A stretch of DNA of 64,000 bases. It comes from Pseudoalteromonas sp. GCY. GTDB taxonomy: Bacteria > Pseudomonadota > Gammaproteobacteria > Enterobacterales > Alteromonadaceae. Of the stretch, positions 18,003 to 26,194 are shown piece after piece (positions within the stretch are counted from its first letter, which is position 1; each line of letters opens with the position of its first letter). A model generated the notes under the pieces. It made no database searches and was not told where the DNA came from. It saw only the letters and a list, made by a program, of their open reading frames with translations. A program made the translations under genes and the position numbers. The stretch spans positions 668,001 to 732,000 of the forward strand of contig NZ_CP068022.1 in the NCBI RefSeq assembly GCF_016695175.1, given 5' to 3'.

Positions 18003-18578
18003 TCACATTGAGCTGCTGCGACTTGTAGAGTCACGACGAGTATAGAAACCACGATAAGCATCAATGACTAATGAAAATACAACCAGCACGGAAAGAATAG
18101 TGAGTATGTGCATCAAACTTGGGTACGCGTTATAGATAAACATTGGGTTAAAGTCAGTTAGCTTTCTGAACCCTCGCTCTATAAGGGACGCAGTTTGAAT
18201 GAGAGCAGCACTTGCTAAAATGAGTATGTAAGTGAGCTCATTTGGTGTTAGGGAAAAGTCTTTTGCGCTTTTTTGTGCAAAGCGACTGATAAAGCTTAAA
18301 TTGAACTGCGCTATATAGTTTGCAATCTGTTTGCGTTTTATGATGAGCGCCATCAAAAGCAAATTTTGCGTCGCCATTATAAAGTAAAACCATCCGCCCA
18401 ACTTTAAAGCAGGTTCATACAGTGCAATGTCTAATGTGCGTGCAAATAAAATATTGACTGCTAACCACTGAACATTAGGGCTGTCTTTACTTAGAAAGAC
18501 TGAAATTATCAAAACCACCCAAATCGAAATATTGATTAGGTGGTTATTTTCCATTATGACTTGATATAACGTACTCAT
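18003..18578 (-). CDS. Five-TM membrane protein of locus A
   Basis: A 191-residue integral membrane protein with about five hydrophobic segments (roughly 17-29, 36-55, 63-79, 111-128 and 152-170). Its ATG overlaps the stop of the glycine-rich repeat protein by 4 bp (ATGA), so the two are translationally coupled. No known family is recognised. By eye its last third (FIYNAYPSLMHILTILSV, preceded by a helix ending in LIERGFR) resembles the last third of the locus B membrane protein (WVYKSYPYAKSILLSCVV, preceded by a helix ending in GEHLLR), suggesting distant homology. Possible roles are immunity, processing or export for the adjacent peptide; none is shown. Confidence 0.6.
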   Translation of the reverse strand: MSTLYQVIMENNHLINISIWVVLIISVFLSKDSPNVQWLAVNILFARTLDIALYEPALKLGGWFYFIMATQNLLLMALIIKRKQIANYIAQFNLSFISRFAQKSAKDFSLTPNELTYILILASAALIQTASLIERGFRKLTDFNPMFIYNAYPSLMHILTILSVLVVFSLVIDAYRGFYTRRDSTSRSSSM

Positions 18579-18862
18579 GATTTCTCGTTGCTAGATTTAA
18601 AGTAAGGCGTTTGTATCGCACCTTCCACTTGTTGAGGATCAACTTGACCGCCTCCACCACCTGCTACACCGCCAGAGCCTGTAATTAGTCGCAAGTACTT
18701 GTGAGAAATGACTTGTACTACAGAAGTCGCTATATTGTCTCTTCCTTGTCTAGGGTTAATTTGAGCGCCATCACCGACCACACCACTCGAACCGATAATA
18801 CTGCCTAAGTGCTCGCCAAGAAGTAATTGTTTTGAGATGTAATTAGGTTCTTTTTTATACAC
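18575..18862 (-). CDS. Protein with two glycine-rich leader-like repeats (locus A)
   Basis: A 95-residue protein from a GTG at 18862 with AAGGA at good distance upstream. It contains two internal repeats: GEHLGSIIGSSGVVGDGAQI-NPR (about residues 16-38) and ISHKYLRLITGSGGVAGGGG-GQVDPQ (about 52-77). Both have a hydrophobic/charged lead-in, an I-x-G-S-x-G core, a glycine-rich stretch and a [DN]-P-[RQ] end. The core resembles double-glycine leaders of bacteriocin-type precursors (L-x-x-I-x-G-G), though the second glycine is replaced by serine here. No signal peptide. Overlaps the membrane protein gene by 4 bp. Function unknown. Confidence 0.6.
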   Translation of the reverse strand: MYKKEPNYISKQLLLGEHLGSIIGSSGVVGDGAQINPRQGRDNIATSVVQVISHKYLRLITGSGGVAGGGGGQVDPQQVEGAIQTPYFKSSNEKS

Positions 18863-18925
18863 TTTGTATTCCTTATGTTAATAACATTTGTATGCATAGT
18901 GTAACAATCTTGATTGCAAATTGCG

Positions 18926-19180
18926 CTATTTAATCGAGGTTGGTATCGGTATCACCAAGTTCATCATTACTGCTTTTTTTCGCTTTGGTAGTAAAGACTT
19001 GGGGTTCAATCCACAAACAATGTACATTCTAATTACTTGGTTTAAATCCGGTGTTGTCAGGCCGCTCTCCCAGTTGTAGATGGTTTGTTTTGAAACGCCC
19101 ATCTTCTTTGCAAACTGAATTACAGAGTATCCTGCGGCAAACCTCAGTTGCTATACTAAACTGCTTGCTTTAATTGTCAT
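18926..19180 (-). pseudogene. XRE-family regulator with in-frame stop codon (locus A)
   Basis: From an ATG at 19180 (with AAGGGA upstream) the frame reads nine codons, meets TAG at 19151-19153, then continues open for 74 codons to a stop at 18926-18928. The part after the stop is a clear helix-turn-helix (LRFAAGYSVIQFAKKMGVSK then QTIYNWESG) followed by YIVCGLNPKSLL. No usable start codon precedes the HTH after the stop, so the gene is probably inactivated unless the stop is suppressed. It corresponds to the intact XRE regulator of locus B (60435-60743), which shares the QT..YE.G and YCGMD/NP pattern. Confidence 0.7.
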
Positions 19181-19461
19181 TTATCTTTTCCCTTAGGGTA
19201 CTCCATTAATATTCTTTTACTAACAATGACAACGCTATAGTCCTGCCTGAGCCTTGTTTGTGTATTTTGTGTTAAACAAATGAAACGGTCAAGTGTGAAA
19301 ATCTGAAACAGTCTAAGCTTTTGGAGTCATACCTTTGTAAGATCTGACACTAGAAGGAACAGTAAGGCGCTGTACTTGAAGTAACGCACACTAAAAAAGC
19401 AATGCGTTACACATATCACGTTCCTTTTTGGCATTTTCAGCATATTTAAAAGGACAACAAC

Positions 19462-19815
19462 ATGAGAAAACGTAAGACTGAAACGTTTGAAACAAGCATG
19501 ACGCAAATTGGTGAGCCTGAGAGTTCAACTGATTTAAGCACCATGAAGCTACGCGTTGAGACTCAAGACGCAATCGAAATTATATCCTTCAGATTACTCA
19601 TCTATATTTTATCTGGAAAGTGTTCTTTTTTTAGTCTCTCTGGACTGCATCAAGATACTAAGTGCCCATTATGTGCGTTAGCGTATCGCGAACGTGAGCA
19701 AAAAGGTATGCAACGAAAACTTATAGCTGACAAGCAAAACGGACAGATAAACCAACGACCCAAACCGCACAAAATGCTATGGCAAGCACAAGACTGGGGG
19801 AAATATTTAGAGTGA
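19462..19815 (+). CDS. Hypothetical protein
   Basis: A 117-residue frame with AAAAGGA about 9 nt before its ATG. It starts with a charged segment, has one mildly hydrophobic stretch (ISFRLLIYILSG), then a CxxC pair (TKCPLCALAYREREQ) and a basic C terminus. No family is recognised and nothing in the neighbourhood suggests a role. Codon composition is not decisive. Confidence 0.4.
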   Translation: MRKRKTETFETSMTQIGEPESSTDLSTMKLRVETQDAIEIISFRLLIYILSGKCSFFSLSGLHQDTKCPLCALAYREREQKGMQRKLIADKQNGQINQRPKPHKMLWQAQDWGKYLE

Positions 19816-19875
19816 CTTTGCGTACGTTTGACCGCCTACGCACTTTCCGCCCTCAAGTTGATCAAACCATTACCT

Positions 19876-20067
19876 ATGCTTCGCCCCGCCATCTTTACTA
19901 TTTCAACGTTATGTTTAGTAAGGGGAGCAATTACACTGCCGCTAGCCATTGTTTTCCCTGATAAAACCACCAGTTTTGCAATTGTGGCTGGAGGGGTTTG
20001 GTTTTTGGCTGGTGTATTTTGTCTAGTTGGCTTTAAACTAATAAAAGAGCCAATTGCTACAAGATAA
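19876..20067 (+). CDS. Small two-TM membrane protein
   Basis: From the ATG at 19876 the frame gives 63 residues with two hydrophobic helices (about IFTISTLCLVRGAITLPLAI and FAIVAGGVWFLAGVFCLVGF) and a basic tail. A TTG at 19828 would lengthen it by 16 residues. It lies just ahead of the BMT5-like gene on the same strand. No family is recognised. Confidence 0.45.
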   Translation: MLRPAIFTISTLCLVRGAITLPLAIVFPDKTTSFAIVAGGVWFLAGVFCLVGFKLIKEPIATR

Positions 20068-20112
20068 CTGCCTAGTTTGATAAACTCCTCGTTTTACTAT
20101 TTAGACAGTTCC

Positions 20113-20913
20113 ATGATACTCGATAAAAACTGGCGTATTCTTACCGTTGGCGACGGCGATTTAAGCTTCTCATATTCATTAGCAAAGTACTTTGCTCCAG
20201 CCCATCTTACTGCCAGTGTTTACGACAGTGAAAGTGAACTTAAGCATAAATATCAAGATAATGCATTTGATAAGCTACATGCTCTAGGGATTGATGTAGT
20301 GACTCAATTTGATGTCACAGAGGCACATTGTTGGCAAAAAGTGCCGTCGCATGCCTTTGATGCGGTAATTTTTCAGTTTCCTCTCATTCCTGCGTTTGAC
20401 TCGCTTGAAAGCTTCCAAAACCAGACTTTGAGCGTTAACAGCCTCAATCGGAAATTGCTGCGAGAATTCTTAATAAACGCAGCGGCTTATGCACTTGACC
20501 CAAATGGCGCTCAGCTAGGGATCATTACCTCAAAGGACGTAAAGCCCTATATTGAGTGGAATCTAGAAGGCAGCCTTGTCAACGGACTTGAGCAATATTA
20601 CCTCGGCCAATCTCGATTTGAGATTTCACAATTCCCAGAATATCAAATTCGCAATGTCGACCGTGATAAACACGTAAAAGACACCAGCGGTATTAGCTAT
20701 TACTGGTCTGTTAACCCAGCTCACGCCATCAAAGAAAAGCTCAAAGTACCTGATTATTTGGGTGATGATTACTGCACTGTCTGTAGGGCAGGCCCTTTTA
20801 TCAATGACCGCGATAAACTCGCGCACTTGAGCTCGAAAAAGCATAAAAATATGCAAAGGCATGAAAGTGCTTGGCTTAGCTATCTGAGCACGCAAGAAAA
20901 ATTGGAACGATAA
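20113..20913 (+). CDS. BMT5-like (DUF2431) Rossmann methyltransferase with C-terminal C2H2-type zinc finger
   Basis: About 266 residues from the ATG at 20113 (a TTG at 20077 would add 12). The N-terminal motif RILTVGDGDLSFSYSLA is the hallmark of the 25S rRNA uridine-N3-methyltransferase BMT5-like domain known mainly from eukaryotes; FDAVIFQFPLI is the following motif of the Rossmann fold. The last ~45 residues contain YCTVC followed by LAHLSSKKHKNMQRHE, a C2H2 finger of the U1/matrin RNA-binding type. The combination suggests an RNA-modifying enzyme, but substrate and activity in bacteria are not established. Confidence 0.78.
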   Translation: MILDKNWRILTVGDGDLSFSYSLAKYFAPAHLTASVYDSESELKHKYQDNAFDKLHALGIDVVTQFDVTEAHCWQKVPSHAFDAVIFQFPLIPAFDSLESFQNQTLSVNSLNRKLLREFLINAAAYALDPNGAQLGIITSKDVKPYIEWNLEGSLVNGLEQYYLGQSRFEISQFPEYQIRNVDRDKHVKDTSGISYYWSVNPAHAIKEKLKVPDYLGDDYCTVCRAGPFINDRDKLAHLSSKKHKNMQRHESAWLSYLSTQEKLER

Positions 20914-21080
20914 TAAAAAGAAAACATTGAAAATTAAAAGTAAACAAATCAACAAATAACCATTTCAAAAACCAAGAAAGGCATAAAATATACAAAAGTA
21001 ATTGAGCCATTATTTAGACACGATTAGACTAGCCTTATATCGCCATTTTTAAGCTTGTTATTTATCTTATTGGGGTCTCA

Positions 21081-21929
21081 ATGCCACTACTTAGCCGCGA
21101 CTTTGTCATTGCGATTTTATGCCTACTTTGCGCTATGGTCACCATTCAATCCGGTGCCTCTATTGCCAAGCAGTTATTTCCGTCTGTGGGGCCCGAGGGT
21201 ACCACAGCATATCGCCTTGGATTTTCAGCTCTTATTTTATGCTTAGTGTTCAAACCTTGGCGTCATTTACCGACTAACTGGCGACCACTCATCGTTTATG
21301 GCCTATGCTTGGGCGGCATGAATATCACCTTTTACTATGCCATTGAGCGTATCCCTATTGGCATTGGTGTGGCATTAGAGTTTACCGGGCCGCTCGCCGT
21401 AGCGCTGTTTTCATCTAAACGGAAACGTGATTATTTGTGGGTTGCATTTGCTATTTTGGGGATCTTGCTATTGTTACCGGATCTTGGCGATGTCAATGGT
21501 TTAGACCCAGTCGGTGTTGCTTTAGCCTTGGTTGCTGGCGCTTGTTGGGCAGGATATATTCTCTATGGTAAGCGCTCAGGCAATGAAAGCTCTGGAGGGG
21601 CGACTGTGGCAATTGGTATGACGGTTGCCGCCCTTGCTATCGTGCCGTTTGGCGTGGTGTCCCAAGGTGCTGCACTGCTTGATTGGGCACTGATCCCATT
21701 AGGTATCGCGATTGGTTTATTATCAAGCGCCCTACCTTATAGCCTAGAAATGGTAGCGCTTCGAAAAATGCCCGCACAAGGGTTTAGTATTTTAATGAGC
21801 GTTGAACCTGCTGTTGCGGCGTTGGCTGGCTTTTTAATTCTTGGAGAGCTACTGACTGTTTGGCAATGGCTTGCCATTTTTATGGTAATTACCGCTTCCG
21901 TCGGCAGTTCAGTATCCAGTAAAGAGTAG
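21081..21929 (+). CDS. EamA/RhtA-like amino-acid exporter
   Basis: A 282-residue protein with about ten transmembrane helices in two EamA repeats. The sequence around LEFTGPLAVAL and SVEPAVAALAGFLILGE matches the RhtA (threonine/homoserine exporter) subgroup of the drug/metabolite transporter superfamily. Predicted role: inner-membrane efflux of amino acids or related metabolites. The gene is followed directly by a MITE-like element. Confidence 0.85.
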   Translation: MPLLSRDFVIAILCLLCAMVTIQSGASIAKQLFPSVGPEGTTAYRLGFSALILCLVFKPWRHLPTNWRPLIVYGLCLGGMNITFYYAIERIPIGIGVALEFTGPLAVALFSSKRKRDYLWVAFAILGILLLLPDLGDVNGLDPVGVALALVAGACWAGYILYGKRSGNESSGGATVAIGMTVAALAIVPFGVVSQGAALLDWALIPLGIAIGLLSSALPYSLEMVALRKMPAQGFSILMSVEPAVAALAGFLILGELLTVWQWLAIFMVITASVGSSVSSKE

Positions 21930-21936
21930 GTAGTTT

Positions 21937-22132
21937 AACCTGAGCTTAGGATAATTAATGCCTTTCTAGCAGCCAGTTTTTGCGCTAACAGCGTTGAATT
22001 CACTTCCAATAGCCAGCTATTAGTACGTAAATTCGCCTTGTTATCCCCAAAACTCTCAGGCTAGATAAGGAAATCGTTTAATGTAATGTTAAAAGCAATG
22101 AATTAGCTCACTCCTTATCCAAACCTCAGGTT
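21937..22132. mobile_element. MITE-like element, copy 1 (196 bp)
   Basis: Terminal inverted repeats AACCTGAGCTTAGGATAA (21937-21954) and TTATCCAAACCTCAGGTT (22115-22132) match at 16 of 18 positions. The interior resembles, in reverse orientation, the 197-bp element at 55328-55524 (shared stretches such as CTAGCAGC, CCAGCTATT and TTCGCCTTGT / TTTGCCTTGT). No coding capacity. A non-autonomous transposable element is inferred. Confidence 0.7.
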
Positions 22133-22209
22133 AACTTAATTTTCGTATAACTGAGTCAGGTAAATAGAGGGAGTAGATCTACTACTCCCTTTATTGTATC
22201 GATTTATTG

Positions 22210-24693
22210 TTAGTTAACTGTCGCTTCCGTTGCGACCGGTATCATTTCATCTGTTGACGCGTCTTCAGGAACAGCGTCTTCCTTCTCAGGGAACAGATAC
22301 TTTTCAAGCCACTGCTCTTGCTCCCAAAGTACGTGTAAAATACTCTCTCGCGCTTTATAGCCATGGCCTTCTTCTGGCAACATCACTAACCTAGCATTAC
22401 CACCTAAGCCATTCATTGCTGCAAACATACGTTTAGATTGCATAGGAAAAGTACCTGAGTTTGGATCTTCCTCTCCATGGATCATCAACATAGGTTCGTT
22501 GATTTTTTCCGCGTGGAAGAAAGGAGACATAGAGGCATAGACGTTTTGCGCTTCCCAAAAGTTACGCGGCTCCCCCTGAAAACCAAATGGCGTCAAGGTG
22601 CGATTATAAGCCCCGCTTCGCGCAATGCCAGTAGCAAACAAGTCACTGTGGGCGAGTAAGTTGGCCACCATAAATGCTCCATACGAATGCCCTGCAATTG
22701 CAATGCGCTTAGGATCTGCTATACCTTTTTCTACTAAGGTATCAACAGCAGCCTTCGCACTCGCAACCAACTGCTGCCTAAATGTATCATTAGGTTGCGT
22801 ATCACCAGCCCCCACAATCGGCATCGTCGGATCATCAAAAACAGCAATACCTTTTGCTAGGTATGGCATTGGCCCCCAATAACCAATATATGGGAATTGA
22901 TAAGGCGATTCACGCACCTGCGAGGCAACGGCTTTATCTTTAAACTCGAGAGGATAAGCCCACATCAACACGGGTATACGACCTTTTGATGGGTCATAAT
23001 CTGTAGGAAGATAAAGATTACCGGATAGCTCAACGCCATCATCACGTTTGTACTTGATTTGTTCTTTTACAACACCTTTAAATGCAGGATAAGGGTGCGC
23101 AAACTTAGTTAGCTGCTCCAAAGTATCAAACTGCAAGTCACGGACAAAAAAGTTAGGTTGTTCTTGGCGTGACTCACGCACGGTAATAAAGCGCATCCCT
23201 TCGTCATCTAACATTGCACGCACTCTTTCATAATAAGGCTCGCTTGACTGCCAAATACGAGTTGAAGTATTGGTTTTTACGTCAAAACGATCTAAAAAAG
23301 GAATGTTGCCTTTCTCAGATGCACCGTTGCCCGTTAAAAACAAATACCTGCCTCCAACTAGCTTCAATACTCTTGAACCTAAATCACTATTTTCATATAC
23401 AAAGTTGCCAGGATCTTTGTATGCATCATTATAACTGCGCTCTGAAAACACCACGCGATTTTGCTCTGGATTGCGCGGAGAAAATACAGAAGAGCGAACA
23501 CTACGATCGGCAAAGCGCCATTCATTCAAAATCGCAACATTGTTATTGGCCCACTCAATACTCGAAAAACGACGTTCTACTTTTGCGAAAAGTTCAGGTT
23601 CTTTCTTGAACGGCGAACTAATCGTGTAAAGGTGGTCATGATAGTCAACCTTCACACTCATATCCCCACCATCTTGCGCTTCGGCCCATATCAGCGTCGC
23701 GCCATGGTCGTCACGCCATTGGATCTCGCGGGGCCCTTCTCTCACGCTATCAAAGCCCGCGGGCAGTGCATCGGCTAGTGGTTGTCTTGCCACTTCAAAT
23801 AATGGATAACCGCGCATTCCCCACACTTGCCATACCGCAGGGAAACGGCTGTAAGGCACTTGGAATGAAAAAGGATCGGCCATCATACCAACCACTAGAT
23901 TGGTAGAATCTGGCGAAACAGAGAAATGTTTAAGATACGTTGGATTACCAATTTGCTGCGCGCTGGCATTAAGATTTAGCTTAATTAACTGTCCCTCAGA
24001 ATAGAATTTAAATAGCTGAATATCATAGGGACTAGACAATAAATTCTGATAAGTACGTGTTGATGCTTTTTTGCCAGATGTGGTTTGTACTATTGGCGTT
24101 AGGCTGGATTTATCTTTTGCGCTTGGCTGTTTGCCATGATTAATAGCAATATTTGCGATAATCGCAGTACTGTCTGGCAACCACTGGTATGGCGTTGAAG
24201 TCACCACGCCATTTAAAGTTGATTGAGTGAGCTGTTTAAGGTTGCGCTGCTCAATATCGTAAGCCCAAAGCGTAGCACTATTTTCTTGTTCAAGAATAAA
24301 CGCGAGATAGCGGCTATCTGCACTCCAGCTTGGCGACTTGATCTTGCCTTTAGGTAGACCAGTCACCTTAATTAAGGCACCGGTTGCGACATGTTTAAAC
24401 TCAATAGAGCTATATTGGCGGCTGGAGGTCCTCATAAAGGTTTGCGGGTTGAACTTTATCCCCGCAAGCGCTTGCTCTGGCTGCCCAAGCTCTTCGAGCG
24501 TAAGTACCCTATTGCGCTGCAACAGGGCCAACCAATTGCCGTTCGCACTCAATTTAGATGTGGGGATCAATGGTGCATCAACAAGCTTTGCCAGCTCTGG
24601 AGAAGGTGTCATGTAGCCTTGCTCTTGTGCACATACCGTATATGATACGGTAGTCATTAATATGATAAATGTGATTTGTTTTAATAATTTCAC
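22210..24693 (-). CDS. Secreted prolyl-oligopeptidase-family (S9) serine peptidase
   Basis: An 827-residue protein with a signal peptide (cleavage near VCAQ). An N-terminal beta-propeller (about 60-530) is followed by an alpha/beta-hydrolase domain with Ser670 (AGHSYGAFM), Asp743 (GEEDPNSGTF) and His777 (EEGHGYKAR). The PFSFQVPYSRFP and VREGPREIQWRDD segments resemble the glutamyl-endopeptidase-like S9D group. It is expected to cleave peptides in the periplasm. It is divergent from a LacI-family regulator with about 140 bp between, which suggests possible control by that regulator. The C-terminal ~20 residues are acidic and low-complexity. Confidence 0.9.
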   Translation of the reverse strand: MKLLKQITFIILMTTVSYTVCAQEQGYMTPSPELAKLVDAPLIPTSKLSANGNWLALLQRNRVLTLEELGQPEQALAGIKFNPQTFMRTSSRQYSSIEFKHVATGALIKVTGLPKGKIKSPSWSADSRYLAFILEQENSATLWAYDIEQRNLKQLTQSTLNGVVTSTPYQWLPDSTAIIANIAINHGKQPSAKDKSSLTPIVQTTSGKKASTRTYQNLLSSPYDIQLFKFYSEGQLIKLNLNASAQQIGNPTYLKHFSVSPDSTNLVVGMMADPFSFQVPYSRFPAVWQVWGMRGYPLFEVARQPLADALPAGFDSVREGPREIQWRDDHGATLIWAEAQDGGDMSVKVDYHDHLYTISSPFKKEPELFAKVERRFSSIEWANNNVAILNEWRFADRSVRSSVFSPRNPEQNRVVFSERSYNDAYKDPGNFVYENSDLGSRVLKLVGGRYLFLTGNGASEKGNIPFLDRFDVKTNTSTRIWQSSEPYYERVRAMLDDEGMRFITVRESRQEQPNFFVRDLQFDTLEQLTKFAHPYPAFKGVVKEQIKYKRDDGVELSGNLYLPTDYDPSKGRIPVLMWAYPLEFKDKAVASQVRESPYQFPYIGYWGPMPYLAKGIAVFDDPTMPIVGAGDTQPNDTFRQQLVASAKAAVDTLVEKGIADPKRIAIAGHSYGAFMVANLLAHSDLFATGIARSGAYNRTLTPFGFQGEPRNFWEAQNVYASMSPFFHAEKINEPMLMIHGEEDPNSGTFPMQSKRMFAAMNGLGGNARLVMLPEEGHGYKARESILHVLWEQEQWLEKYLFPEKEDAVPEDASTDEMIPVATEATVN

Positions 24694-24830
24694 TGTATTT
24701 ACCTATCTTCGGCGTTTAACGGATGATCATATAACGATTATCGGGAAATGTGCATAGATTTGCGATTTAATGCGATGAAAACTTGATGTACACTTAGCCA
24801 CTTAACCAGCCATAATTGATACGAATTAGC

Positions 24831-25841
24831 ATGAACAACGATAAAAAACTCGCTAAGGTTACCATTTTCGATGTTGCCGAAGAGGCACAAGTTTCTAAAT
24901 CAACAGTATCCCTTGTCCTAACGCATAGCGATAAAGTCAGCGATAAAAGTAAAGAAAAAGTATTAAAAGCCATCGAAAAACTGGGCTACGTTTATAATCG
25001 CGACGCAGCAGCGTTACGTAGTAAAAAGTCTAATCTTGTTGCTGTTGTTATTAACGACTTAACAAACCCGTACTCTGCTCAGCTTGCTGTCGGATTAGAA
25101 AAGCATATTTACGCATTAGGTATGGTGCCTATGCTGGTAAATACAGGTGAAGACTTTAATCGCCAACGCCAGGTGGTTAACACACTTAAAGAATACAACG
25201 TTTGTGCCTTTGTCATGGTGCCCGCACCAAGTACCCCACGAGAGTGGCTCGACCAATTGGCTGACTCTGGATTTCCAGTTATTACCATTATGCGTGAAGT
25301 GGCCTTCGCGAAAGCCCCCTGTATTCTACCTGACAATAAAAAAGGGACTCACCTAGCAACGACTCACCTCATTGAGCAAGGCATAAAAGACATTGCTTTT
25401 CTGGGTGGTACTCCCGAAATTTCAGATTACCATGAACGACTGTCTGGTTTCCAAAGCGCTCTAAAACTCAACGGATTAAATGAAGCACAACCTGCGATCG
25501 CTGCTCCAACAAATCGCCAAGGGGGCAGAGAAGCGTTTAATACCCTCATCGCCGACCATAAAGAGATAAAAGCTATCGTTTGCTTTAGTGACGTCATTGC
25601 ATACGGTGCAATTGAAGCCATGCGCGAACACGGACTGGTACCTGGTGAAGACATCAAAGTTGTCGGTTTTGATGACTTGCAAGACTCCCAGCTGATGAAA
25701 CCCGCATTAACGAGTGTCAGAATTGATGCCGACGACATCGGTAAGCGGACATGCCATACACTGTCCGAAATTTTAAACAAATCACAACCTGCCGTTAGAA
25801 CCTTGGTGGATGTTTCATTGCAGATCAGAGAATCATCGTAA
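24831..25841 (+). CDS. LacI-family transcriptional regulator
   Basis: 336 residues from the ATG at 24831 (a TTG 15 bp upstream is possible). The N-terminal LacI helix-turn-helix and hinge are intact (VTIFDVAEEAQVSKSTVSLV, then AALRSKKS), followed by a periplasmic-binding-protein-like effector domain (VVINDLTNPYSAQL ... VVGFDDL). It resembles the MalI subgroup. The effector is probably a sugar or nucleoside; targets are unknown. It is divergent from the S9 peptidase gene and upstream of the ThrE exporter. Confidence 0.9.
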   Translation: MNNDKKLAKVTIFDVAEEAQVSKSTVSLVLTHSDKVSDKSKEKVLKAIEKLGYVYNRDAAALRSKKSNLVAVVINDLTNPYSAQLAVGLEKHIYALGMVPMLVNTGEDFNRQRQVVNTLKEYNVCAFVMVPAPSTPREWLDQLADSGFPVITIMREVAFAKAPCILPDNKKGTHLATTHLIEQGIKDIAFLGGTPEISDYHERLSGFQSALKLNGLNEAQPAIAAPTNRQGGREAFNTLIADHKEIKAIVCFSDVIAYGAIEAMREHGLVPGEDIKVVGFDDLQDSQLMKPALTSVRIDADDIGKRTCHTLSEILNKSQPAVRTLVDVSLQIRESS

Positions 25842-25843
25842 CT

Positions 25844-25870
25844 CTTAGCGCTTAGCGCTTAGCGCTTAGC
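25844..25870. repeat. Short tandem heptamer repeat (CTTAGCG)n
   Basis: CTTAGCG is repeated 3.9 times (27 bp), starting three bases after the LacI-family stop codon. It is a simple-sequence tract that could vary by slippage, but it lies outside coding sequence. Confidence 0.9.
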
Positions 25871-26194
25871 AATAAATGTAGCGCTGAGACCTGTTTATAA
25901 AAAATGCAAATATTTGCGGCCAAAACTATAGACATTACTGAGAATCTGGATAGAATTCGCAGCAATCTTGGCCGCCAAATTTACCTATGCAAATAGTCTG
26001 TTGCGAATATCAAATTCGTGTGCAAAAACATAACTAAAATCTAGTAAAAGCAATGATATGTATCTTACTAGCAGCGCGTACCCATGATGAGCTCAGTTTG
26101 ATTTTTTTAATTTCAAACACCATACTTTTTTAACATTTTCGCCAATTCACTGCATTCAGTAGAATTGGTATTACATATTTAAGGTTCTCTTTCG
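25871..26194. promoter_or_regulatory. Intergenic region with a 12-bp perfect palindrome (candidate operator)
   Basis: The region upstream of the ThrE-like exporter contains the perfect palindrome GCAAATATTTGC (25906-25917) and nearby imperfect dyads (TTGCGGCC / TTGGCCGCC and GCGAATATCAAATTCGTG). Such dyads suit a LacI-type dimer. No coding frame was seen in it. Confidence 0.4.
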
